Below are positions 24,244 through 37,647 of a stretch of 64,000 bases of DNA, one piece after another. Every line of letters begins with the position of its first letter. Within the stretch, counting starts at the first letter, position 1. Origin of the DNA: Cruorifilaria tuberocauda (lineage: Eukaryota > Nematoda > Chromadorea > Rhabditida > Onchocercidae); NCBI GenBank assembly GCA_013365365.1, contig JABVXU010000205.1, forward strand, positions 1-64,000. The letters are read 5' to 3'. Below the pieces are notes generated by a model, which was not told where the DNA came from, did not search any database, and saw only the letters and a program-made list of their open reading frames with translations. The position numbers were made by a program, and so were the translations under genes.

Positions 24244-27200
24244 TTCATCCAAACAGGATGTAACTGTTACATAACCGAAATCTGCCACACTTCTTCAATT
24301 TCAACTACAATGTTTGAATAGAGTTAAATTCACGAAGCAATTTAAAACGAAACGCAAATTTTCACTTTGTAGCGTTGTGAGAAATCTGTGGGATATACAA
24401 TAATGTAATATAGCTGTTTGAATCTTACCATTAACAACTTGCAGTTAAGAACAATTAGAAAATATCAAAGTTTATTTGCAGCTAAATAAAATTTGGCAAA
24501 ATGGCACTATCATCAAACTGACAGTTTCTCAGGAGAAGAAGTGAAGTCATCCATTATTCGTTTCGGTATTTCGTTTCGTTTCAAATGAGCAATGATGGTT
24601 GGAAGAGATGAAGTACAGTATGCATACCATACCGGTTCCGAAAGGATGTTATCGGGAAGCGAAGAGAATAAGAAATGGGGACAGGTGAAAAGGTCAAAAG
24701 CATGGAGTAGGAAAGGAGTTGTTCTTCAATTTACATTTTATCAACTTCTCATCTTTTTCCTCTTCTTCATTGATAAGTATAGAAGAGCGATAATTCCATC
24801 ATTAAATTTCCGATGATAAATATTTGGCGAATTTTCAGTGTAAGCATTTCTTAGAATTTTATTCTCCGAAAGACAAAAGAAAAAGATTCAGTAGTTGGAG
24901 AAATTCTTCTATTTCATATTGAAACATTCATTGATAGCGTGATCAGTGAATCGATCATTTAGTTTTTTTACATAAAGAAATTTAATCTAACAATGTTCTG
25001 TCAATGTTCACTTCCAATTGCATGTTTTCATTTTCCAAGTACTCTTATGAAGAAAAATAGAGAATAAGAAGACTATAAAATGATCAGAGTTGTCAGATGT
25101 TCAAACTTCTGATGGCAATCAATCAAAGCACTGATTCAGTGTTTTCAATCAATAATGAAATATATTCAGGCAATAATTTGAATTAAGATGGTAGATTTTG
25201 GAGAAGAATATAATATAACTTTATGGCTTCCATAAAACTTCTAGTCAAATGATCAAAAGTAAAATCTTTCAATTCAAATCAATTCTCGTTTGTATCGAAA
25301 TGATCTGTTTGACGATATAAAAGTAAAAACCTTACTATTGTACTATTGCTATGATCAAATTGAACACAAAATAAATGAAAATGAACAAATTTAACCATCT
25401 GACTTTATCATTTAATTCATCTGAATTCATTAAAAAATGAAAGTGAATATTAGAAAAATAATTTAGTGCATTTAGTCTCCCAAAAATTAATAAAATTAAT
25501 AAAAATTTTCCGATATATACGAAATTCCATGTGTGTATTCACGCACACACACGTATATATAAAGTTCTTTTTTGAACTTAAATGGATAGTTACATTTATA
25601 ATATAGAACAAAAAACCAAATTAGAGATAAAACTTATCTGATAATTAAAATGATGAATGAATTCAAAGATTTATTATTTAAAGAATTATGCTTTCAATTA
25701 TTGATCTTTGTTTATTGTGTTATAAGTAAACAAATAAATTTTATGAACATCATCGCATGACTGTATCAAGCAGGAAGAAATGATAGAAGTAAAATGATGG
25801 ATTGCTTTTATCACTTTTCAAGTTAGCACATCCATATTATTTAACGCAGCGTATGAAAGTAAAAATCAATTAAAAGAGATTAATTTCGGATATTAGCAGC
25901 TATTAAGCACTTGGAAAGGTATAATCAGCAAATAGAGTGATTGAAAGATAATTGAATATTCTTGTTTTTGTCACATTCCTAAGAATTAACTGGAAAGAAA
26001 GATAGGAGAAGATGAAAAACACGTGTAAACACATCGTAACGTTCCTTTTCCAATATTAACTTTTGTTGTCTAAATGATATTTGTTTGAAAGAATGCCAAT
26101 TTAGACAACTTTTTATCATTTCTATTCTTTCTTTTAGAATTATTAATTACTATGATAAATTATTCTAAAATTGAGCATTAAAATTAAATATTTTCTTTTG
26201 TCAATTTTTGAAAGTCATTGTAATGTCTTTTAAAAATTACACAAATTATTTAATTTTAATGATAACGAGAAAGAGAAAGCTAATATAAGCTTACTATGAA
26301 TAAAAGTGGGAATATTAGAACTTGAGAATGAATACGATGTAGTTAATTATGAAAGTAAGATATTATAATAATGAATGAAATTTACATTATAGTTAAGTTA
26401 AAGGTAAAGTAATGTAATACGACAAGATGAATGGATTGACATGGAAACGGATGGATGGTTGTATGAAAGGGGTGGAGAATGAAGTTTAAACAAACCTAGC
26501 AAACATGTAATTTAGTTGCTCACGGCATGTTATCATTTTTTGATAAACAATGACATTGTACACATGCACACACACACGCCTACTTCAACAAGCACACAGA
26601 CACATGTTTATGTACACAAGAACACTTTTACATATATGTGCTACAAAATTCATATTTTCACTGGTTATTGATTAAAAAGGTGGAAAAAAGAGGGAAAAGT
26701 TGAAGTTTGAAACAATCAAAAATCATGAAATGATTTAATTTCATTTAATACACGCATTTGACAGGTCAAAATAATTTAAAACTTTTGCAAGCATAATTGT
26801 AAATAAGCATGCATAAATGATAAGTGTCCATATGTTGTTGAACGGAAGTGAACAATTCTATGCAACAATTATCATTTCATACAATGTGATATTTGATTAT
26901 GAAAGAAGAGAAGGAGAAAGTTTAAAAAGAAATTTTGTTGAATTAAGGAATAATAGAAGGGATTTTGAAAAGGATGAAAATGTGATATTTTAGTAAAACT
27001 CTCACAATTTTTCAAAATATCGAATTACTAACCTAAAAGCATTCATAGCTATTATAAAATAAAAGTTTTTTGTAAACATCTTATTCGAAAAGGAATTCTC
27101 GTGAACATTTGTTCTCTAAATAGAAACAGTAATTAATTTTAAAAGTGAAAAGAGAAACTGTTGCAACAATTGAAATATATTAGTTGTTAAACTGATCAAT

Positions 27201-30200
27201 TTTAATTTGAAATTTAGTTGAGAACAAATGGACTAACATTTAGTAATGATTTAATGTAAAGGACACCGTCTATTTTATGCTACAGTAACTGCAATTCACT
27301 ACAGTAAATATTTCTGGACTTTTTAAAATTATTGAGAATGAAATATATGAATATGAAAAAAGAAATGCATTCATTGCTTTTTTTTGAAAATGATTGAGAT
27401 TTTGGATTCATGTTATAACAATGGATGGGAAGAAAGTCATATTCAATGACCTGGACTAGAATGTGGGTTACATCACAATTTGCGTTATTTTTATCTATGA
27501 ATGTTGTTGGAATTCTTCTCAGTAAGTAAGGTTACGATGAATTATTATACTTAAATACTCTTCTTATCTGATGAGTTACGCTAATCATTAACGCATGGAT
27601 CGATAGCGATTGCGTTGATTGTACGATCATAACTAATTCAGATAAGATAAATTGTTTATTTTTATATTTGAGAGCAAACAACACTGTGAAATATGAGTTG
27701 CTCTTAGGAATGAGAAAGGAAAAAAGAAAAAATAATTGAAAAAAAGTGTTGAGAGGCAGAATTCAAAATATTATATGAGATTATTAAACAAAAGAAAGAA
27801 AGAAAATCCATTCTTCGATTTGAAAAAATCTAAATTTATTTGATCGAAATAATTCGAATTATTGTACAGTTTAATCCACAAGTAACATTTAATCAATTTT
27901 TAAATCTTTCAATTTGAATTTTCATAAATTAAATTTAAATTACTGTAGATTTGTTTTTACCCACTTATCTTATTTAATATCTACCACTTTTGCTTATTTA
28001 GTAGTTTTCAAAAGATTTATAGCAATGCTTTCCAGGTATATTATTTTTAGATTATCGTATTCCCAAAGAGAGTTAAAAAATCTAAAAGTAATTGTGTACT
28101 TTAAAGGATCTATCAGAAAATCAAACTTCAATGATTTAGCCGTCAAAAAATTTACAATCAGATATGTTTGACGAATCGAAGGAATTGAAGATATTAAATT
28201 TGTTTTATAAATTAATAAACAAAAATGAGTTTTTAATTTCTAATAGGAAAGAATTCTTATTTTTCACAAAATACATTAAATATACATATACTTTGTAAAA
28301 TTTTGAAATTTAAATGATATGAATGATAATTGCAAATTGATTGAAGGAATAAAAATGAAAGTTTATTCAATTATATATTTGAAAATTGTTCGTTCCTGTC
28401 TTCCAAATTATTGTTTGTCTTCATTTTACATTGCCATTTTACATTGTTTTCTCATCTTTAAAATGGAACACATTTATTTTACTTTACAGTAAATTTCATC
28501 AAAAAAAAAATTTTTGATTAATACATCTTTACAATGTCCAAGTCTTTTTATTGGGTGAAATATGAAATATTCATTGTCACGATAATCCAATGTACTAGAA
28601 TTACATTCTTGTTATTAAATATAAATTAACTCGATAAAAGTAAAACAAGTAAAAGAATCATTCTATTTTGAAAAAAACTGTTGTTTGAAATTAAAATATT
28701 CATTTCAACAAACAGCTTTTTTTATATTCAGTTTTTGCTTGTATTAGGCTAACTTTTTCGCTAAAATTATTATTACCAATGAATTGAAATATTTGAATTA
28801 AATTTGTTAAATATTAAATATGAGTTATCCAATGATTTATTATTGATATAACTTATTTAATATGAAAGTGAGTTATATAATGTTTACTATTATTATATTG
28901 ATATAACTTATTTTCATATCTAACAAATATTCTCAGCATACCTATTATTTCCGAGATAAATAGAATAGAAGTAATCTAATTAGATATTTCGAGATATTCT
29001 AATGAATGACATCAATTGTACGGGAAAAGCTTTCACCTAAACTGATCGCATGAAAAGTGAATAAACAACATCTTCTTAACAAGTAAGAGGTATCGCTACG
29101 AGCAATTAGTCAGCTGAATTGAAAGCTAATATTCAATCCTAAAGTAAATAAACAAATCTTATAGAGTTAGAAGTTCTTGGCCTTTTGAGAGTTATATATT
29201 TATGTTAAAATTTTTAACAATAAATTTCATCGATGATGTTTTGAGAGAAAGTGAAGATTTGGAGAGCGATAAGAGGCGTATGAAACAATGAATGATGACA
29301 TGGTGCTTTTTAAAATGTAATTGCTTGCTAAGTTTATTTAATTGAATTAAGCAATTTCCATTTATTCTCTGCTATATAAAATTCCATTAATTCAGTTATC
29401 TTCGCACATGTCTTCAAGCAAAATTGAATCTTATGGAAACAATCGAATGAGAAATGATTTAGATGGAATGTATGAATGTGGCAACGTTAATTATTTACCA
29501 GTAGTATTAGTTACTCACTTAATATTACAAATGATGTGAATAACAATAATGATAGTGTGAGAATAACGGAGATAGTAGCGGTGGAATGCGAAGATTAAAT
29601 TATCAGAGGAAGAGATTTAGGGAGGAATTTAATTTTCGTTGATTATAAATGAAATCGTATAATAAAGTAAGTTTGTGCATGAAAAAGAACACCGACATCA
29701 AGTACAGAAACTATCTTTAATAAATTTTAAAAAGGTTTATTTGTTGAAATATTAAATTAATAGGTGAGACTTGCATAAGAGACTAAATTATAATAAAAAT
29801 AAGCTTTATCGCATGCATTTTCTCACATAAAAGTTTATTTGGTAATAAATCATTATAATTTAATATTCAATCGATAAAAAAAGGTGATTCTCTCATTCAC
29901 TTAAGTAATGTTTCTTATAAAGTATATGAATTAAAATACAGTGAAATATCACTTCAAAAATCAAAGAGAAAAAAAAAGCAAATTATATGAAATTTTATCA
30001 CAGCCCCTCAAATATATTACTTTACTATTACTAATATATCACTTTTAAATATATTACTGTCTAAATCATTACAGTCAGAAGTATGTTACTGTAAATTCCT
30101 ATTATTGCCATAATTTTATTTCAATAGAATTTGGCTTATCTTTTTTGCTCAAAACTTTTATATGCTAATTAAATCTGAAACAAAATAAATACAATCTGAG

Positions 30201-33200
30201 ATACATTCAAGAATTAAATCAATGTTAAAATTGAATGGGTAATTATTATCAGTTGATCAATTAACAATCGATAAACGATAAAGTTTAGAATTTGATGAAA
30301 CTTATTACTACTACGTTTTATCTACCACCCACTTAGACTTTAATTCAGGAGATATTGTTTCAGAGAAATGATGATATTCAGATCAATAACAGAGTGGAGA
30401 ATTAGAGAAAACTCTACTAATGTTAAAATTGACTATTATCATTAATTATAAATTTCTTTTCCACATTCCTACTACTTAATGATGATTTTAGCGATGATTA
30501 GTTTTTGAAGTAATTAAAGACTGATGTATGTTTAGAAATTAATCATACTCGTGAGAGAAAAAAGTAATTGTATAAGGAATGATTGAGTAGAAAATATTTA
30601 TTATCTGGTGAATTATCACTAAACTCAATCGTCCATGCAAAAACTTCTCTTTTATCAGTCGATGATTTAGTACTCTTTTTATATTAGTTATGATGTTAAG
30701 AAATTAAAAAAATTTAGTAGATAAATTAAAGACATTTGCTAAATTTTCGATTTATCCAGATTACATATCTAAGGTAAAAGTTTGTTATGTTGTCGTTAAG
30801 AAGTAAGTAAACAGGCAATTCAAAGGATCAATGATTTTATTATCATTGAGTGATATTTCTTCGCGATAACAAAATGATTAAAATCTGTGTAAGAGAGTAA
30901 ATTTATCATTGAAATTAAAGAACAGATTTCGCAAGAAATTTCTTTCGCTGTTTGAATTTGTCATTTGTTTAAAATATTCTATTCGCCTATATTTTATTGA
31001 ATTCAACAAACTGCCATATTTCTAAATTTTCTTAAATATATTTATTCTAACTGCAAAATTTATAATTTTACTTAAAATTTCATAAAAAATTTCATAAATG
31101 AAGTCTAATGGATGATTTGAAATGGTTCCATATGAAATATGAAAGCAGAATAACCGATTCTATCAGTTTGACAAATTTAGCGTAAAAACAGAATCTCTTC
31201 TTAATTACTTCATTATTTACACAAAGAAAGGACATTATTTAATTTTCGATCAAAAATTAGCACAAATCGGATCGATCAATAATTTTGTTAAACAAAGTTA
31301 AAAAAATTGAATAGGAATTTGTGATGGAATGAATGCTTGCGATAGTTTCACATTTATAAACACTGACGGTACAAAAATCAGCATTTACGCTTTCGCGAAT
31401 TCTTTCACTGACTAAATTGATCTTATCATATCATTTAATAAAGTCAAATAATTTTTATACTCTTTTTCATAGCGCTAACTGATTGAATATTGGATAAGGA
31501 GTACGGGTAGATAGTGAAACGGTGCGATGTTATTTTTGCGCCACAGCCCGAAGAAATATTTACTTCAAGAAAATACTTGAATAATTGTTATATTTATGGG
31601 AATTGATAAAATGGACTTGAAGAATGTTGTAAATTTGCCTAATTATGTAAATATTCGCAAATTAATTGTAATTGATAATTGATAAAAAGTGGATAGTAAA
31701 TTCTGAAACATTCGTTAATTTTACTAATTGAGATGGAAGTTAATTCGCTCACTTTTATTTTTTCAATTTAAAAATTATTTACTACAAAACTGTATCCTAC
31801 CGGTATAAGCTATTACTGTTTAATTAATTTTTTAACATACTGATAATACATAACATAGTGATGATTTTATCATACGATCTATTCAACACACATTGTTTTC
31901 GAAATCTGTCAAATTTTTAGTTCTAAAATCACGATTAACGGATGACAATAGCGCCCTCAGGACGAAGAAATTTTTGTTTGTTTTGTCCATCACTCAAATT
32001 TACATTTCTTTCAAAATTCCATTTTAATACTGTTAAAAAAAGCAATGTATGGTAAATGTTGAAGAATGTTCCAGAGAGAAGAACTGTAAACTGCTTGTAA
32101 TAATCAAATATATTAGCTTTATATGATTATGCTATATTAGGATTATGAAAGAATTGGATAATATATTCAATCTTTAATTTATATAATCATAGAGAAATTC
32201 TTATTTGCATTTTAGCTAAAATTGAAGTATTTTGACAGTATCATCCTCAAATATTGATTGAAAGGTGAAAATTTGAGCCTTCGAAAGACTAATGGTTAGA
32301 TTAAGTTCTATAGTCAAAATTTGTTGTCAGGAAATTAACATATGATTATAAAGCTTAAAAGTGAAAATTGAAAATAGTGCTAATGCAATTTATCGGAATT
32401 AATGCAATTTATAACTTTCTGCTAGTCGATCTCCAAGATGAATAGATTTCCTCATTTTATGAATAATTTCGATTTTTATATAAATATTTCAGGGCACAAA
32501 ATTCTATAAATTCTACATCTTTCAAAATTCAACTTCAATATTACCGAGTAACAATAAGCGGTCAATGTTCAAGAATATTTTAGCATGATGACCTCTATAA
32601 GTTATTCTGTAAGTTGTAATGTAATTAAACATATTAGCTTAAATGATTACCTGTTGAAGAAAATTTTAATTTCATTTGTAATATTTAATATATTGTAATA
32701 TATTTGTGTGTTAATACATTTGTAATATTTAATACTGTCATATTTGAATTTGAGCTTGATAAGTTTTAACTTTCATTTTCACTAATCACAGGTGCAATAG
32801 CAATAGAGTTACATTATAAGGATTTCCAGAATTTTGATCAAAGAGGAATAGTTTTGTACAAGAATATCATGATCGGTTATTGAACTATGAATTGAAAATG
32901 AGTGAAGTTTAAAGGAAACAACCAGATAAAATGTTTTACTTTTAGAATATTCATTTCAGATTAATCCCTTAGATAGTTAGTCCTCACACTGATAACAGTT
33001 GCGTAAATTTAATAAATTTTCATAAATGATTACCTCATGTTACTTCATATTTTTTAAAACAGTTCCATTGGTCTGTTGCAGACGATAGTGGTCGAGTAAT
33101 TTTGTCCATTTACAATATTTCACGAGAAATCTGTAATAGGTAGATTTGTTGCTTGTGATTCTCGATATCAGTAAACTAGATTTCAAGAATAAATTATACA

Positions 33201-33300
33201 TAAGATGATTTACTAAGTTTTGAAATTGTTCGATGGTTTGTTGGGTTGGTTAATTCGGTAGAGGTGAGAATCCGGTTTGAAATAATTTTTAATTATTGTT
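24244..33300. other. Long intergenic AT-rich DNA, no gene recognised
   Basis: No exon chain, domain or RNA gene could be supported on either strand. Isolated open frames (24592-24816, 27914-28171) lack splice support and recognisable composition. The 31.5-32.7 kb section contains degenerate repeated segments, and an imperfect 19-bp inverted repeat lies at 28860-28878/28901-28919. The first few hundred bases are expected to contain the GPCR promoter. Confidence 0.4.
31540..32680. repeat. Diverged repeated segments, two or three copies
   Basis: The stretch around 31995-32150 and that around 32510-32665 share an ordered set of motifs (AAAATTC, a diverged AATGTT.AAGAATGTT block, GTAA.TTGTAAT, CATATTAGCTT.AATGATTA), suggesting an old duplication of about 520 bp period. 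A weaker third copy may start near 31540. Similarity was judged by eye only. Confidence 0.3.
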
Positions 33301-33341
33301 TCGTCGCTATTTGGTATATCAAAGATTGGAAATTATATTGA

Positions 33342-33376
33342 ATATTTTACAACTGATTATATCAGTTGTAAAATAT
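33342..33376. repeat. Perfect 16-bp inverted repeat with 3-bp spacer
   Basis: ATATTTTACAACTGAT at 33342-33357 is followed by TAT and then its exact reverse complement at 33361-33376. As RNA it would form a tight hairpin. It lies in DNA with no recognised gene. Confidence 0.95.
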
Positions 33377-33703
33377 CTTATCGATAAATAGAGAGATTTA
33401 TGAAGCAGAACTCTCAAGTTTTAGTTACAAAAACTTTTTCAAATATTTTTCTACCAGAATCGAATTAAGAAATTTTGAAATTTACAGATAATCAAAAATG
33501 ATACCTAATTGTCAAAGAATCCGTGGATAATGTGAAAGTGATCAATAATATGAATGAAATGGGACATTGTGCTAAATTCCCTGTGGTATTTAGATCAGAA
33601 GAAGCAGTTAGCCTTTTAATGGGAAAAGATTAAAGGTCACATAAATTTTCAATAGCTCATTCGATGCAAGCCGTTAAAATGGAAACTATGATTCCCTTCG
33701 CTT

Positions 33704-33754
33704 AGATTGAGGAAAGCTAATCTTTAATTAGACAATATTAGCTTTCCTCAGTCT
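33704..33754. ncRNA. Hairpin with 14-bp perfect stem, candidate small-RNA precursor
   Basis: TGAGGAAAGCTAAT at 33708-33721 pairs exactly with 33737-33750 across a 15-nt loop. The stem extends outward by a wobble pair and three further pairs to 33704 and 33754, giving 18 consecutive pairs and then partial pairing. Size and loop are compatible with a pre-microRNA, but nothing shows that it is transcribed. A short foldback element is an alternative. Confidence 0.3.
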
Positions 33755-36450
33755 TACTCTGTGATACGATATGGCGCTAAAATCTCAACAAAAATAATAA
33801 AATTTTCTAATGCATTAATAGCTTACTTGCAGAATTTTATTGGTAATTCCCTCTGCTAAATGTATTTTACCATATCTTACTGAAATGCAAAACCTCTAAC
33901 TACGGTATTTTTATTGTCTAAAAAATTTTCATAGATTGATTTTATCAAGTCTAATTTCCCACCAGTTTTCTTCGCATCAATCATTCTGTATTTCTTTGTT
34001 TCTCTAATTCTGAAATCAATCTGTTGATCATCTCATTCATTTTTATAGCTTTTAAAAACTTATTAATCTATTTTATCTTTAATAAGGATTCCGTTAAAAA
34101 AATGGTAAAACTTGGTGACAGTTCAGTTTGCAACACTCTGAACTCAAGATAACATATATTAATGAGTGCTATCAAATTTCATTTTCTAATGATGCTTCTC
34201 GTTCCTTTTTAAGGAACTTTTTAAGACATAAAGAATGTGTTACTGTACTTACGTCATTATAACACTACAAAAAAAATTCTGTCAACGAATTAATGCACAT
34301 AATTCTCGTGTTCATGATAAGATATTCTCTTCTAATGTTGTTCTTCAGAAGATGGATAATTTGAATTTCAAGAGATGAAACGATGTTTACACTTTTCGAT
34401 TCAGTTTCCGTCGTAATAGCGAAGAAGCAGCTATCTTCAGTAATATTATATATGCACGTGTTTGAAATTGTAGTCCAATATCTCAACGCATGTAATTCTC
34501 ACTAATTCAGCCTAACGATTTAGGTATTCTTCTTTAATTACCACTTTTGTTTAAATTCAATTTTAGCAATTCTAATTAATTGTTGAAAACAGAGATTACC
34601 TTAATGATAACGCACGACAATGAGGAGTGCAATATTGTTAGCTTTTCGCTATTATGTTTTGAGAAATTTTTTCTTCTGTACATTCTTTTTCATTTCCACC
34701 TGTTACCTCAAACAGATTTTCATTGCATTAAAATATAGTAATGATTTGAAAAACGTTACTATTAAGATAACTTTATTATTTGCTACGAAAGGCAATTTTT
34801 CCAGAATTTTGCAAAATATTGATTCCTTTTTGCCATTGATAAATAACTAATTGATGGCCAAATACCATTTTCATTTTTCTCATTTTCTCATTTTTGTATT
34901 TGCATACAGTTTTTATATTATTCATTTGCTATTAGATCAATTGCAACTTGTTGATAATTCCATTTTACTTCGTTGCATAAAGAATTGATAAATATATTTA
35001 TTAAAGCTTTTCAAAAAAATTTTATTTGTAAGTTTTTTCGAGAAATAATTCGCGGATAAATGAGAAGTAATTATTGAGTTATATTAATATCAGTAAAGTA
35101 TAAAAGGGACAAATAACAAAGAGCGAAAAATTTTCGTATTTCGGTTTCAATATGCCATAAGCATGAGATTATAAATTGATTAAGTGGAGAAAAACGAAAT
35201 CGTTGGTGTCAGCTATTATAAATGTCAAAGTAGGAACAGATGAACAGGTCAACAACGACCAGGTAAAATCTGTTTCCTCCCATCTATTCCTAGATTGCAT
35301 CCGTTATTCTACTCACCAAATGAATTCATCGTGATAATGATTAATATTATGCTTCTCAATATTCACTTCTGTATAGCTTTCATTCCTCACTACCAGCGAT
35401 ATTACTTAATCAGTTGATATCTCCATCATTTAGCATCACAGAAAAGATGATAGATTGAATATCCTATAGATGATACTACTCAATCATTCCGTACAAGTGA
35501 TTACTGGTATGCCATCTTCGGAAAGATATTCAATCAAAAGTTTCATCATTTCATCTTTACAAGAAGTTAACGTAATAATTGTGAACCAAAGAGATTTCGT
35601 TAATAGTGAAAATAACCTGCAGATTAAATAGGGCAAGCTAATTGTATCACCGCTGGATGAACCATTTTCATACATTCCGAATCTATTAACATATCTTGTA
35701 ATCTAACGAGACTCTGCAAAATTTAGCAAACACTGCGCAAACCGCAGGCTCAAATTTGATTTGCTAAATTTTCAAAAGTAGCGATAGATGACAGTGTTTT
35801 TATCTGTGCTACTAGTATCTGCATGTTTGTGAAAATACTAATTCTATGTAACGTTGATTTATAGTCAGTCAGTGAAGTTTGTGGTGATGTTAAGGTTCTA
35901 AATGTCAACGAAAGATTAGATTCTTCGAGGAGAGAAATGTATTTATTGAAAAGCATAGCATAAAATTTGTAACTTTACAATCTTCGACGATCTTATCCGA
36001 AATTTCCCAAGCTTATCAGTCAAGTGTACCATGATAGCTGAGAAATTAATGAAATGATTTCAAATTCCAAAATCCAATATGAGTTTATCCTCACAAAAAA
36101 CACTACGTGTAATATCGCTTTCAAAAAGCTTCTACCTATGATCATAAATGTGACATGTTTTCATTCTGTAGAATGGAATCAAAAAATACAATCTTTCATT
36201 TCCTTTCAGGAAGTTAATTACAATTGCGACGGATACGAGCAAAGGCTACGAGAACAAATAATCATTTGCATATGGGAAACAAATTATTTTTACTTTTTCC
36301 TCTTGTCTTCTCCATCAATCTTTTCGGCTACAACACTTTGCGTCATGCTGACGTCATCATCCTAAACCTGATTCCAATTACTCTTTCGTCAGAAAGTTGA
36401 AATGTCATTTCATATTTCAGTTACATTCATCTTTAATTTATGATCGTAAA
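33755..36450. other. No recognised gene; several unexplained open frames
   Basis: Minus-strand open frames at 34265-34486, 35484-35675 and 35750-35956 and a plus-strand one at 36054-36365 are coding-like in places (for example EMMKLLIEYLSEDGIP and NKYISLLEESNLSLTFRTL) but match no family I know and could not be linked by in-phase splice sites. Confidence 0.3.
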
Positions 36451-36451
36451 T

Positions 36452-36507
36452 CAATGTCAACGTCACGTTTTGTAATAATCACGAGTCAAAACGTGACGTT
36501 GACATTG
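36452..36507. ncRNA. 21-bp perfect hairpin, candidate small-RNA precursor or foldback
   Basis: Bases 36452-36472 (starting CAATGTCAACGTCACG) pair exactly with 36487-36507 around a 14-nt loop. This is the longest perfect stem I found in the window. Each arm contains ACGTCA/TGACGT, the core recognised by CREB/ATF-type factors. It may be a Dicer-type substrate, a cruciform-forming site or a degraded foldback element; expression is unknown. Confidence 0.35.
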
Positions 36508-36763
36508 TTGCTGCCATTTACTCTTCGATATCCTATCTTATCTCCACCAGTCATTATCCACAGCTTATCATTGTTTATATAGCATCAATGTGAAATGAAT
36601 AAATTCGATATGTGATATGTTTATTAGTACTGTGAGATTCTTTACGACTAATTATTAAGTGTTAACTCCGAAATGACTTTAAAGAATGCTGTGTTTTCGA
36701 AATTTTTGATATTTAAAAGATAGGAAAGTAATTGAATTATCGTAGCAAAAATTGTGCATTTAA

Positions 36764-36900
36764 ATACTGTACATTTAACTGTACGTCAAATAAATACTGT
36801 AAGAAGATACTGTACATTAAACACATATTGTACATTAAAAACATACTGGACATTAAAAACATGCTGTACATCTAAATACTTTAAATAAATGCTGTAAAAA
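36764..36900. repeat. Degenerate tandem repeat of an ACATACTGTACATTAAA-like unit
   Basis: The motif CTGTACATTAAA and variants (ATTGTACATTAAAA, ACTGGACATTAAAA, GCTGTACATCTAAA) recur about six to eight times with spacing of about 20-25 bp. Non-coding. Confidence 0.8.
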
Positions 36901-36941
36901 TGCAAACAAATTAAACCAATACTATCCACTAATTACTGATC

Positions 36942-37027
36942 AATAGTTCAATTGGAATAAGAGTGAAGCTTAAAAATGATATGATTACAATCTTTTCATT
37001 TTATTCCTATGAGCCAATTGAACTATT
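36942..37027. repeat. 86-bp foldback with 14-bp perfect ends
   Basis: AATAGTTCAATTGG at 36942-36955 is the reverse complement of 37014-37027. GGAATAA and TTATTCC continue the stem after a small bulge. The overall shape is like a small foldback element or hairpin RNA. Confidence 0.85.
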
Positions 37028-37647
37028 TGCTTCGAGAATTATCAAAAAGAAACATCAAATCATTAGCCAAGTATTTACCGAAATTGGTGGAAGAAAAAAC
37101 AAAACATAGAATCCTATAAGGATAATGATTTGAATTGGGAAAACATTTAATATCTTACGGATTGTCAATTATGAATTGAAATGTTACGATCTCTAGACAG
37201 AAGATATGATATTATCAAGTGATATAGTGCAGTGATTATGAAAGTAATTATCATCTATAAAATGAAACTGGAGCAATTCTATTGCTTACATACCTGAGCA
37301 CATATTGTTTTCTTCCCACACCTTCTCAGCCATATTTCGTAAAAACATTCTCTTATTTTAAAGGGAAACGTTAGAAGCGAAAATGCTTCTACAAATTTAG
37401 CATTCATATTTTAGCAACTAACATTGAAATGTTGTAAATCATAGTAAGAAAAAATTTCTGCATGGCTATTCAGTAAAATGCAAAGTTATTTGTTTAGTTT
37501 GAGAAATATACAAAAAGTTTCATTTTTGTGCAGAAATAATTTTTTTACTTTTTTTCAACATCCTAAAAACACTGTAATTTCGAAGAGAAATGGCAAACGT
37601 AAGCATAAGCATTGACTGAATTAATTTATTAACTGAAATCACATGGA

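Noticed and set aside
24592..24816. 74-codon plus-strand open frame upstream of the GPCR
   Set aside because: No splice sites, domain or signal; probably chance in the promoter region.
27914..28171. 85-codon plus-strand open frame
   Set aside because: Phe/Tyr/Lys-rich as random AT-rich sequence translates, with no supporting context.
28860..28919. Imperfect 19-bp inverted repeat as a hairpin RNA
   Set aside because: Two mismatches and very AT-rich arms make it weak compared with the 33-37 kb hairpins.
35484..35956. Two minus-strand open frames as exons of one gene
   Set aside because: No in-phase donor and acceptor pair links them and no family is recognised.
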